A DNA stretch of 64,000 bases from Rhodocollybia butyracea (lineage: Eukaryota; Basidiomycota; Agaricomycetes; Agaricales; Omphalotaceae): the NCBI GenBank assembly GCA_015501585.1, contig JADNRY010000007.1, positions 744,001-808,000 on the forward strand, given 5' to 3'. The notes below the pieces were generated by a model, which saw only the letters and a program-made list of their open reading frames with translations, had not been told where the DNA came from and did no database searches. A program made the position numbers and the translations under genes. Shown here piece after piece: positions 38,001-48,580 of the stretch; within the stretch, counting starts at the first letter, position 1; each line of letters starts with the position of its first letter.

Positions 38001-39927
38001 CGTGTTTAGAGTGTTATCATTTAGGTGAAGAGCAGCCGAGAGGTCTATCGACAACTTTTTTGAATGGAAAAAAGGCTGCTTCCTGGTAGCTGCAGCAGGG
38101 TCGGGTTCGCTTATAGAAGAGCTGTCCCTGTTGGAAGAAAGTCGATTCACCGCCTCTTCGGACTCATCTTCAGCATCGCCATATACTTGACCACCGATGG
38201 AACATTGACGGAAAACCATGGAGTTCTGTCTCGAAGCGTAAGTAATGCGTCAATGAAAAGTTTTGGGCTGAGCTACCTGTGTTAGGGTGCCTGTCTTGTC
38301 GGAAAAGATGTACTCAATCTGGCCAAGATCATCGGATAGATTCCAAGACCTGGCTAACGTTGCCTGCCCCGTTTTGTCATAAACCATTTGCGAGTCAAAG
38401 TAGATGAAAGCAGCTTGCAACGTTCGCACTGCCTCGATAGATATGTACAAGGAGATGGGGATAATATTCTGGAATGTGAGTAGCGCAAAAGCCCAGGTCA
38501 CTAAACCGTTAATCGACGGATTGTCACCAGAAGTGTTAGCGCCGTACAACCAAGGTGCGCCACGGGGATAGTCTCTGTGCTCAAGTACTGAATCAACAAT
38601 GGCACAAACAGTTGCCATCATGGCAAGTAAGATAAGATTGAGGAAACTGGAGTACACAAAGTTAGAGAAACCAGATCAAAAAGAGAAAATATGACGGACA
38701 CTTGTGGATTCATCTGTCTCTCGACCTTGCTCCGTTTACTCGGTGTTCCTCCAGAATTTTGCACGATCTTCGTGTCCTCTCCGGTAAAAATGACTACACC
38801 AATGACCCACTTCGTGTTCCGCAGCACTGTCCCGCGCAAAAGCACATTACTGATGTCCGCAGAAATATGAGTGTCAGCAATATTGACCGTAGAGTTTAAC
38901 CGAAACATGTTGTTGTCAGGGCGGTACAGATCGATAGTGAAAGGATTCTCCTTGACACAACTTGCGGCGGTACGCATTTGCGTCAAGGCGGGAATGGCAC
39001 TTCGCGATTTGAGGTTAGTTTCGCCATCGAGGTTCTTTGTCTCCACAAAAGCGACATTTTCGTCCTCCGAAGTGGCACAGATGAGAATATCCGCTGGGAA
39101 AGACTCGTTATCCAAAATCTTCACGACGTCGCCAACACGAACATCTTCCCAAATAGCTTGTTTCCAATGCGGTCTGCTTTCTTCATGGTCAAGAAACAAG
39201 AGCCGTTCATGCTCGGGGACATCGTCATCAAACTCTACGTCATTCGAATGGGTGGTACTTGACACCTTCGTAACATCGGATGTACTGGATTTGGCTTTCT
39301 GGATCTGCAAGCGATTCGGTACTATCGCTCGGACAAATGTGCGGGATTTGGGCTGCATGATGTTTGGATTGTTCCAGTTTGCGTCACGAAGGATTCTGAC
39401 TTGACTATGGTTGACACGCCTATCAGATTGGTGTCGCTTTATATCTTCGTAGCCATCCTTAACACCGGTAATAGCGACAACGATGAGTAAAGGAAGGATG
39501 ACGAGACCTGGCGATATGGTAGAGAACTTGGGAAAGAACTGCAAGATGGCAATAGCCAAAAAGAAACTGGAGCGAGTTTAGAAATTACAGGACTAGAATG
39601 ACCTGGCTCACACATTCGCTACTCGTCTAAACTGCTCTAGCAAATTCCGTGGTACAAAAGTAATGAAGGTGTATTTAGACGTGATAACCTGATTCTCCCA
39701 TTAGCGAGTGTGCTTGATACTTAGAGGAAACAAACCTGATTTGTAGCGTAAATGTGCTCTGGCTTTATCTTTCCTTTACTATCCCAATATTCCTGAGGAA
39801 GACTTTTGTTTACAAACACTGACCGCGGGGGACCGGATTCTTTTTTCTTGATGAACAGGTTCTCGACATTAATGGCAGCGATCTTGGCAAAGAATTCTGC
39901 GAGACGGTTTCGTCTAACAGGGGCCAT
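35083..39927 (-). CDS. P4-type phospholipid flippase (Dnf/Drs2 family)
   Basis: A large multi-exon P4-ATPase that moves phospholipids to the cytosolic leaflet. It starts at ATG 39927 ([15 protein letters not shown]) with the N-terminal [14 protein letters not shown] motif. TM1-2 ([19 protein letters not shown]) is followed by the actuator domain with [18 protein letters not shown] and [10 protein letters not shown] (P4-type DGET), TM3-4 ([18 protein letters not shown]), the phosphorylation site [10 protein letters not shown], nucleotide-binding [11 protein letters not shown], hinge motif [20 protein letters not shown], six C-terminal TMs and a Ser/Arg-rich tail ending KHHEP at 35083. The VFVN.LP opening suggests Dnf1/Dnf2 type (plasma membrane/endosome). 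Introns at roughly 36.0-36.3, 36.9, 38.25 and 38.7 kb are visible as frame changes with GT/AG. It usually needs a Cdc50-type partner, not seen here. Confidence 0.92.
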
Positions 39928-40153
39928 GCTGCCGAAGGAAAATAAAATATGGTCGTAATAGCTCGTAAAGGAGAAGAAAATGCAGTGAACTCCAAGCCGA
40001 CATGGTGTGTTTGAGGTATGTCAGCGAACCGGTCAAATCATCCGTTAATTATCTTATCTTATCTTATCGAAAAATATTTGGGCGCTTTTTTGCTTGCAGC
40101 TTGCATCCTGCGGCCACGAGTTTTCAATCTTCACGCCTTTACGACTTTCACTC
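39928..40153. promoter_or_regulatory. bidirectional promoter with GATA-site cluster
   Basis: A 226-bp divergent spacer separates the P4-ATPase and GH16 starts. At 40050-40070 it holds four tandem TTATC units (GATAA on the other strand), the core bound by fungal GATA zinc-finger factors such as AreA/WC-type proteins. Regulation by such factors is inference. Confidence 0.5.
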
Positions 40154-41903
40154 ATGTATCACTCTCAGATCTTCTTCTTTTGCCTTGTTTCTTCTTTATT
40201 TCCCGATACAACCTTAGCATTACCCGGTTTCGGACCATCAGCAACCTTTATCCACTCAAAGATTCGCTCAATCATCCCCTCACTCAATCCATTAGATATA
40301 TTGTCATCTACCACAAGTCTTCATGCAAGATCTACCCTTGATGTGAACCCCAACGGAACCACGTTTCTTTGGTTGCCCCAAGACGAATACTCGGGCAGTA
40401 CTTTCTTCGAGTGTGTGGCGGCTCTGCATCTCTCGTGTATATGCCCTAACGTCGTTGTAGTAACTTTACCTTCTATACCGGTCCAGATCCAACGCAGTAC
40501 GTGTTTCCTTCTGTCAGTATATTTTTGAACTAGAATCCGATCTAACTTTCTAGTGGGACCGTCAATTTTACCGACTCAGTAACCGCATTTTCGTCTGGCC
40601 TAGCATTCGTGCAAGACAATGGGGTTGTCATTATGCAGGGAGATAATTTCACAACTTTGGCCGAAGGAGTGAACCGGAATAGGTACGTCTTTTATTTGAC
40701 TCCGCGGAATCTTTCGATGATATTTCGAACAGTGTTCGAATATCGAGTAACAAGCAATACAACACTGGATTATTCATTCTGGACATTAACCAAGCACCCT
40801 GGGGTTGTGGGGTCTGGCCAGGTAATCAATCGTTTCGCAATTGTAAATGTCTATTCTTATATCCGTTTCTAAACAGCTTTTTGGACTGTCGGGGGTGGAA
40901 CTTGGCCCTTGGTGCGTAGCTCTTCCATTATAAACTTCCTGACCCATGAACTGTTCTCAGACTGGTGAAATTGATATTATCGAGGGTGTTCACGACAATG
41001 AGCACAACCAGGTGACTTGGCACACAGGCCCAAATTGCACTTTGAACGCAACAGCCAGCTTTACTGGAACAGTTGTGGTGCGTGTTTTTGCACTTTTATT
41101 GTCGTTTCGCTAACGGCAACGCACAAAGCAAACTAATGGGGCCAACAATACCAACTGTGATGGGAACGACAACGATAATGCTGGCTGCGGAATCACCGAA
41201 TGGAGTCGGGCTTCATATGGACCGTTCTTTGATCAGCAAGGCGGAGGCGTGTTCGCAATGAAATGGGATGAGAATGGGATTGCCGTTTGTGAGTTGAACA
41301 GTAGCAACACGCGGAGCTCCTCTTACTCAAGTGCTTCACACTAGGGTCCTTTTATCGTGCTGCAATCCCCCAAGATGTACAAGCAGGAAGCCCCAACCCT
41401 TCAGGATGGGGTGAACCGGTTGCGCAGCTGCTACCTGACGCGTGTGATCCTATCTCCAATTTTGTGAACCACTCTATTATTTTTGGTGAGTTCCAAGCAA
41501 GCATCGTGACTGCTTGAGATCTAATTTTGGCTGTTTAGACATCACTTTCTGTGGTAGGCCATATAAAATTGTATTCCAAGTTGCTCGTGTCCATCTATTT
41601 TTGTTTTAGGTGACTGGGCAGGTAACTCGTATGCGACGTCTGGATGCCCGGGGACATGCTCCTCACAGCTAATGGAGCCATCCAATTTCAATGTATGTGT
41701 CTATTCCCTCGGATTCTCATTCTAGCGTACTGAGACTCCCCCAGAATGCCACCTGGAGTATCAACTCACTCAAAGTGTACCGAAAGCAGCTTTTGACCGG
41801 CCAAATATCAAACGGAGCGCCTACCCACTCTAGTCGGCATTGGAACATTGTACAATTCACGGCAGCAGCTTTACTGTTAGCTATAGTTTCGGTTATAATC
41901 TAA
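40154..41903 (+). CDS. GH16 family endo-beta-glucanase, secreted/membrane-anchored
   Basis: A multi-exon gene encoding a laminarinase-type glycoside hydrolase that cleaves beta-1,3(4)-glucan in the cell wall. The start ATG 40154 gives a signal peptide (MYHSQIFFFCLVSSLF). Exons join to read EYSGSTFFD-NFTFYTGPDPT-HGTVNFTDSVTAFSS, the usual GH16 N-terminus; introns follow GT-AG near 40413-40460 and 40499-40551. The catalytic signature TGEIDIIEGVH lies at about 40963-40998, with both acidic nucleophile and acid/base Glu, followed by WHTGPNC, GCGITEWSRASYGPFF and DITFCGDWAGN. The C-terminus (WNIVQFTAAALLLAIVSVII) is hydrophobic and follows a Ser/Gly-rich region, so GPI or TM anchoring is likely. 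The stop is at 41901-41903, 33 bp from the convergent SurE gene. Confidence 0.9.
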
Positions 41904-41936
41904 GTACTCCAGGTAGTACAGATATATATATAGATG

Positions 41937-43308
41937 CTACAATCTCACCTTCCACATTCTATCCTCAGTTTTCGCGAACACGTGAATACCCTCAACAGGT
42001 TCAGCAAAGCTTGCTCGAAGAGGTGTCACGCTCACCGCGCCCTTTCGTAAAGCCCAACCATCAGTTCCCTCCTCAACATATTCTGGTCGAATCAAGGCTT
42101 CCATGGCTGGAGACCATTTGAACACCAAGTTGCCTTCTGTGGATCTCGTTTTCGCATGTTCCACAGGTGCAGTAGATGAGTCTGGCCCCGCAGGGTCTAC
42201 ATCTGAGCTTTTGACCGAAGGCGGCAACTCCTTAAACAACCGTCCATAACCCGTCCGCCACATTGTTGTCCAATAGATTTCCAGCCCTTCCGGGTCCAAC
42301 AGAGAATCAACGAGGGGTATATTCACGTTGTACAGGTCCACTTCGTTTTTTCGAAGTCCAAACTCGTCTGAGCCCCATGTCCTCCAGAGATATTCTATTA
42401 TTTTCGTACCGAGGACGTGGGCAGGCTCAAAATACGTTGTCGGGGTGGGATGAGTAACGGTGCCGTATGATAATGCCACAGAACGAGTTTTTGACAAAGA
42501 TGAGGACATTGCTGCTCCGACTGTACCAGAGGAGAGCGCGAAAGCGGCTGAATGTAGACAGGTGGTCACCTACTTCGAAACGTGGAGATGATAACTTACA
42601 AGAAGAATTGCGACCAAGATTGGGACCGGATATCTGCAGAGGATTGAGAGTCAAGTAACAGAGCGATGTGCTCACTATACTTACGACTAGATCAATTTCA
42701 TTAGGATATATATTGTGAATTCCAATGTTTGCACAGGTCGCAGGTGTCTGGGTAGGATGGATGGTTGAGTATTGAAAGTAAACAGGAAGAGAAGAAGCTC
42801 ACTGCGTCCAAAAGTATCCATTCTGCCACTTCATTTTCTTCTAGCGGCCGCGATACCGGTGATATTTCTCCGTGTCCGTCTGAGCACTAGTGGGTAAGTC
42901 AAAAGGTTGTTGGCCAAGTAGAGTAAAAGTACTTGAATTCGTGGGGTAGAAGTACGATCCTTTGGTGATCTCCTTAATTTGATATGCCTTTCCTATTTTC
43001 GTACAGGTTAGAAGCTAGTCTTTATACTTGAGGTTGATGTACCAATCCAGGATTTTTGAGAGCTTGGTATAACGACTCTTACATCCCAGCCTAATCGACC
43101 GGAGCTTTAAGAACATGGAATATGCAAAAGAAGCCCACGTACCGAGATGTTCAGTAAGATGCTTATATAGGCCAAAGATGTACGGAGATTCCTTTGAGTC
43201 TGGTGGGCCATCGTCGTTCTAGATACAGTAGGTTTAATATAGGACTGCTCCATATCCTTGCATGCTGACCGTCAGAAGAACCGTAGGCCTGGACTTTATA
43301 CTAGACAT
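41937..43308 (-). CDS. SurE-like 5'/3'-nucleotidase (acid phosphatase)
   Basis: A SurE-fold nucleoside monophosphate phosphatase, as in the N-terminal half of yeast Pby1 but without the TTL domain. Exon 1 is only 39 nt (43308-43270, MSSIKSRPTVLLT); a short intron ending in tctag leads into NDDGPPDSKESPYIFGLYK, giving the metal-binding LLTNDDG motif. Later exons give GWDVRVVIPSSQKSW, KAYQIKEITKGSYFYP, DGHGEISPVSRPLEE, PATCANIGIHNIYPNEIDLV and ISGPNLGRNSS, then the large exon FALSSGTVGAAMSSSLSK, RSVALSYGT and VNIPLVDSLLDPEGLEIYWT to the stop at 41937. All core SurE motifs are present, so it is likely active. Substrate specificity is unknown. Confidence 0.9.
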
Positions 43309-43585
43309 GATAAACGAAGAGAGAAGTGTGATGAATACATAATCACATATTCTACAAGTTCACTCTCAGTCTAAAGCTTCGCGAAAGTCGTTCAATCAAT
43401 GGTGCATTTGAGACTGTCAAGATAGCATATCGCATGAATTCATGTGGTTTGTTATACAACATAACAAGCATAGGGAGGAAGAGCAGTAGCAAAGGGAGTC
43501 GGAAGGATGGTACCCAACGCATGCAATAATGCAATCCAAAACAGCGTAGTAGAGTAAGATAAAGGAGACTTCCGCCGCGAATAGT

Positions 43586-44160
43586 TTACTTGCCCTTCTT
43601 GGCAGCGTCGGCTCCCTTGATCTTTTGGGTACCACGGAACTATAAAAGTGGTCAGAACCCAGTGACGATTGCAGAAAGATAAGCCATACCTTCTTTGAAC
43701 GATTTTTACGCTCCTTCCGTAGCTTACGAGAAGGTTTTTCGACCTTTGTTGCGAGCCCTGACTGTAATCGTAATCGCAATAATCAGAAAGAGAGATTCAA
43801 CCCAACAAACAGATGCACGCACCCGGACCAAACGATATTTGGGCTCAAACTTCTTTTGACTCTCCTCGTCATCATAGATCAAAGCAAAGCCAGTGCTTCG
43901 ACCTCCACCAAACGCCGTACGGAAACCAAAAGTTACGACACGCTTCTTGTCGGTTTTGTACATGGCTGCGAGCTTTTCAGAAAGCTCTTCCTTGGAAACA
44001 TTTGGTCGAGATGGGTGTAGAACGTCAAGGACGAATTGACGTCTTGCGAGAAGACGGTTGGTGATGAATTTCCGTGTACGAAGAGTTACAGGTGCTGAGT
44101 CGGCCTATGAGAATACTCATTAACTTGACTTGTATCTATCGAGAGATAGAAACTCACCAT
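43586..44160 (-). CDS. RPS24: small ribosomal subunit protein eS24
   Basis: Cytosolic ribosomal protein eS24. The first coding exon is the ATG alone (44160-44158) followed by GTGAGT; the intron ends tcatag before [13 protein letters not shown]. Exon 2 encodes [60 protein letters not shown] and YRLVR. Two short C-terminal exons give [20 protein letters not shown] and [17 protein letters not shown], stop 43588-43586. Length and sequence fit eS24 throughout. An ATG-only first coding exon is common in fungal ribosomal protein genes and places the intron directly after the start codon. It shares a 339-bp divergent spacer with the gene at 44500. Confidence 0.95.
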
Positions 44161-44499
44161 TTTTGGGAAGCCAAGGGTCTGAGAGATCCGACCGACAAGG
44201 GTTAGTTATGGATCAACACGAAATTCGAGCAGCACAAACCTTGCGAGCGACTTCGGACTTGAGGACTTGGATGAAAAATCTCAAGCCACAGATCAAGACT
44301 ATGCAGTACCACGTGACAGACTTCGGCTTCTCGGCATTGCTATTCACGTGAACATTCTGTCATTCTACCGCCACCATTCTACAGCACACGGAGCCTTACG
44401 GACTGGCTAAACTGCTATGAGCTCTAAACTTGCCTCGTTTGCGCCCTACGTGGGTACCTGACCAATACCCTGCAAGTCTACAAACTAACTTTTCCCAAG
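44161..44499. promoter_or_regulatory. divergent promoter region, eS24 / UPF0132 gene
   Basis: A 339-bp spacer between divergent starts. No TATA box is obvious. A plus-strand ORF at 44130-44351 overlaps the eS24 start and is not supported. Confidence 0.4.
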
Positions 44500-45187
44500 A
44501 TGCCTCCTCCTGACGATCCAGAATACCCAGGACATTCCCAACCTTCCTCTTCTCGTGGCCGGCCTTGGTTTCCAAGTAATCAGTCTTCGCAAGGCGTCTC
44601 TTATCAATCCGGTGGTATACCAACTTTCAATGACTCTCAGGCAGGAGGATTTGGCAATACTGCGACTGAGGAAGCAGAAAATCAAAATCAATGGGAAACT
44701 CGATACGGGATGCGGGTAGACGTATTGTCTGCTTTTGCTTATATCTTCGGTCCTCTTTCAGGTTCGGACACAAGTTGTTGTAGCGTAGGCTCGGACATAA
44801 ACTTACTCTTGATTCAGCTCTGCTTGTACTTGTGATAGAAACGCAGAATGACTATGTCCGGTTCCACGGTACGAATTTGCACAATTCTGTTAACTATTGC
44901 TTATTTTCTTTAGGTTACCAATCCGCTTTGTTCACTACTCCGCTGATCGTCTTCCGTGCCCTTCTTTCCCTTCTTCAACTTCCTCAATGGCTTCGGACAA
45001 TATGCACGGTGCTTGTGCTGGCATGTCAACTATACATGGCGTAAGTTAAATCTTATCTGAGTCTCATGGACGTTAGTAATGTTCTTCTAGTTTCAGGGCT
45101 TACGTTGATGCATCGCGGAACGGTCTAGCACGATTTGAGCTACCTGTAGTAGGACCCATAGCATCTCGGTGGCTTGCGGATGAATAA
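44500..45187 (+). CDS. UPF0132/DUF4870-like small membrane protein
   Basis: Four exons encode about 170 residues. A Pro/Ser/Gln-rich cytosolic N-terminus (MPPPDDPEYPGHSQ) precedes the conserved block WETRYGMRVDVLSAFAYIFG, GPLSALLVLVIETQNDYVRF and GYQSALFTTPLIVFRALLSL, which with the third hydrophobic segment LRTICTVLVLACQLYMA makes three or four TM helices. It ends VGPIASRWLADE, stop 45185-45187. The pattern matches the UPF0132/DUF4870 membrane family. Function is unknown; the family is small, integral-membrane and widespread in fungi. Confidence 0.8.
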
Positions 45188-45445
45188 TATTGATACCCGT
45201 TCCATGGACAAACTAACTCGACGTTATCTTATACTCTGTATACCTAGAATCTAGTTCAATGTATAGTATGAATCACTAAACTCAGTCAATATATATGCGC
45301 TCAGATTGTGGAACCATGAATTGCTATAGCTACCACCATTTGTGGAATACAGAATGACATTCGAATCTAGTACAGAAGGTGCTACAAATCCAAGTTAACA
45401 GAGATAGTAATGTGATACAGTGAGTGAGAGGGTAAGAATGATAGG

Positions 45446-46311
45446 TTACAAAGTACAAAGAAGGTCTGCGGTCGAACAGTCTCCACATAGCCCAAGTAGT
45501 TCTCTAAGCAAAGCCAAGATTACGTTCCAATCCCCATCCACGACGTTTTCGAGAAGATCAATCAGCCATTCGATAAAGCACTTTAGTTCATAAACGACTA
45601 CGACAACAAAAAGGCGAGTTAGGTCGAGAGTCATCGAAGAAAGAAAAAGACGCACGAGGGCCGACGAGAGGACTGAGAAGACTACTGCATTTAACGATCG
45701 CGTTACAGTAGCTGAGGACTTTCTTGAGAAGATCAATAATCTCGCGAATCATCTGTTCCAACTTGCTCCGATCGTTAAAGTTCGCAAGGCCATCAGCACC
45801 ATCGAAACAACGTTGAATATCTTCAAGATCACCAAGGAAGAGCGACAGTTCGTAGATCGACGATTGTTGCTGTTGCGGCTGCCGTCCGCGAATGCCAAGC
45901 AAGCCGGGGCACGATTCGGATGATTGTTCTGTGACGAGCGAGTTAGTGATCAGCTGCAAAAATAAGAGCGCGACACGTACGGAGAGCATTAGAATGGGCT
46001 GTCGCCGCAAGTACATTGTCAAGGAGCGAGCTTATAGCTTCGTCTTCATCAGCAGCATAGCGCGTGATAAGCGGGAGAAAAGCACGGCGAGTTGGTCTAG
46101 AGTGTGGTGGAGTCGACTTGGAAGGAGCCTTTGGCGACGACGACTTGGAATGAGGACCAGCCTCGGCTCGGAAGGAAGTAGTTTGGTTCTTCATCATCAT
46201 AGGCATAGGAAAAGGCGTTGCAAGAGCGAGACCCGAGGATGGTGTGAGGCCAACGAGTGCGAGGTAAGCGGCAGCTTGTAAAGCGACAAAAGCGCGAGCG
46301 ATGATAAACAT
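45446..46311 (-). CDS. small secreted protein, uncharacterised
   Basis: Three exons on the minus strand. Exon 1 starts at ATG 46311 with a signal peptide (FIIARAFVALQAAAYLALVG) and a Pro/Ser-rich segment, ending SSLLDN before a GTACTT donor; a ttttgcag acceptor leads to LITNSLVTEQSSESCPGL. Exon 2 ends near SPLVGP at a GTGCGT donor; exon 3 (VYELKCFIEWLIDLLENVVD) ends GDCSTADLLCTL, stop 45446. All joins keep phase. The mature part is helical with several cysteines (CPG, RCFDG, YCN, KCSS, KCF, CGDC). No family is recognised. An N-terminally secreted, lineage-specific protein is the safest description. Confidence 0.65.
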
Positions 46312-46980
46312 TATAGGCGAGATGTACGCGCGAGTGTGGCGGATGACTGATTAAATGAAAGACGAGAGCGACTAGCGCGTAGCTACGAAAATCCGAGGTA
46401 GGTGAAAAGGGCTTCGAGGTCGTGGTCAGAGGTTAAGGTGCAAAACAGTCGGTGCTTACACTTTATACTCGCCCAGCCAAACACGCGATCGTCTCGCCAG
46501 TATGTGATTGGCCAAACGGTCACATGCATCGCTGAGGTCAAAGCTGGTCAATAATACTCACCTCCGGTATTTGCGCGGTCCCGTACGTCCAAATCGCACT
46601 ACTTACCTCGGAATTCGGCTCCTAGGCCTCGGATATTTGCGCGGCCGAGCTACACCAAATTAAAAATCATTCATCTCGAAAGATTAAGAAATAATTTAAC
46701 AAAGGCTAACTAAGCACGTCAATGTAATGGTAGTAGAAACAACAGCATTAGCTCTACAGCTCGGGTGATTGCAAAGTATAGGAGAGAAGAAAGCCCGTGA
46801 ATGACCTATATACTCTCAGCGTCCAATCAAAAAAGAAAACCAAAAAAGAGAAACTGGATAAACATGCGATAACTGGATTCAGGCGCATAAGAGGCCGTCG
46901 GGCGATTTGTCCGGTATCGTGGAAGAAAAGTAACGACAGTAAGGAAGACCATAAATGAGACTTCGTTGATGTCCAGGAAT
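46312..46980. other. intergenic, no gene seen
   Basis: Promoter of the small secreted protein gene and 3' flank of the PriA-like gene. Confidence 0.4.
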
Positions 46981-47854
46981 CTAGAGGGGGACACATGATT
47001 TGTTGTCGGCAGAGAGTAAATATCCTTCGGAGCAGGTATACACTGTGACAAGATTAAAAACAATCCACAACGGAATCAGCTAAACTCACCTTTGCAGCTA
47101 CCAAGTTCGCAGCCAACGTTCCAGGCACCTTTGATAGCGGTACAGTCCTGGCCCCGACCAATAGAGGCACAACCACCACAGGATTCAAGCTCGGCGGTGG
47201 TGTCAAGGCATTCGTAATCACCCGAGACCAAACCCGAGATAGGGCAAGCATCAAGACCTTTGGGGCAAGCAGGGAGAGAACGAGAAGTATGCTGGCGTCT
47301 TCCGTAGTGGTTGCCGGAAGAATGTCCGCTTTCTCCCTGACCGGGATAGTTTCCATTTGACGACGAACCACCACTGTATGGATTTCCTCCATGCGGCTCA
47401 CCTCCACTCGGTTTGGTAGGAGTGGGGGAAGGCTTGGAAGGAGCCGTGGTAGTAGGGTGGCCAGGGTTTCCAGGGTTTCCGATACAGCATTGCGAGGCTG
47501 CCGACCAAGAATGACCCTGTTGGTTGCACTGAGGCGGGGTACTAGTGGGCACGGGGTGGCTGGGAACGCAACAGTCCTGCTCTACACTCCAGTATCTGGA
47601 GGAAGGGCAACTTTTACCCTTGGGAGGACTAGAGTTGGAAGACCCGTTGTGAGGGAGACAACAGTCCTTAATCGCAGTAAAACTAAATCGTACAAAAATC
47701 AATGTAAGAATAAACAAAAAAAAACTACTAGAGCTCACGGGAAGTAACCTTCTGAACATTTACTTGTTTCGGTGGAGCTGGCAGGTACACGAGCAGCAGC
47801 GAAAGGCACAGCAAGAGCAACAACAGCTAAAGCAACAACACCTTTGAAAACCAT
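46981..47854 (-). CDS. PriA-like cysteine-rich secreted protein
   Basis: Homologous to the PriA family of agaricomycete cysteine-rich secreted proteins (first named in Lentinula). Exon 1 (47854 on) gives a signal peptide [20 protein letters not shown] and SKCSEGYFP; a GTGAGC intron leads into [13 protein letters not shown]. The central exon has two more Cys-rich units ([29 protein letters not shown]), a Pro/Gly/Ser linker, then the conserved C-terminal block [43 protein letters not shown]. The last exon gives [20 protein letters not shown], stop 46981-46983. PriA-type genes are expressed during fruiting or stress; molecular function is unknown. Confidence 0.88.
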
Positions 47855-48580
47855 TTTATACTAAGGAAGGTCTGGAAAAGAATGACAAGGACAAGGAAAC
47901 GGTTCGCCGAAAGGCTTTGGGACAAGGGAAGAGAGATAGATGACACATAAAACAAGGCCGAAGGGATTTTATAGTTGAAACCACATCAATCATGTGGGAA
48001 ACCAATTTAAGCAAAAAGCGGGTTCGTTGGGCCGTCCCATCGCATCGAACGGCCTCAACTAACTATTCGCCTCTAGCTGATAAGCAAAAGCGAACAGGTC
48101 TCGAATAGAAGGAGGCTTTACGCTTCAAGGTAATTAACATCGCTAGTAGCCATCCTTAAGTTTCATAGAAATCCAGCTCTTCTTCGTATGGTTCGAGCGC
48201 TCCAAACCGTTTACCGGTGTACATTGAAAAACGGTGTATATACACTTCAGAATCGATTTGCGAGCTTAATCTGATGCAGTTTGCGTGATATGGAGTTGTG
48301 TCAGAAAATGTCAGTTTTGGTGGGAACAGCTGGGCAAGCAAAGCAACCATCAGTAAAGATTGATACATTCATTACTCAGCCACGCAACAAAGACAACAAA
48401 GCTCAGGAGGTGCACTTGGGAGGTGCACCTCTAGATCTGTAACCAAAAAGACCAAGAATTATGATTTGAGTTACAGTTGCGGTTACGGTTTAAAGAATCC
48501 AGGGAATCCGTGATCTATACTGCAAACCTACATACTTATTATCGAAAACAGAAACAGTATGTCATACTAACCATCATGTA
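47855..48580. other. intergenic with one doubtful small ORF
   Basis: A minus-strand ORF at 48368-48156 (70 codons, MYQSLLMVALLAQLF start) could be a small secreted peptide because of its signal-like N-terminus, but nothing else supports it. The rest is non-coding flank of the PriA and PP2A genes. Confidence 0.3.

Noticed and set aside
46981..47854. Hydrophobin identity for the cysteine-rich secreted protein
   Set aside because: Cysteine spacing is not the eight-Cys hydrophobin pattern; the C-terminal block matches PriA-type proteins.
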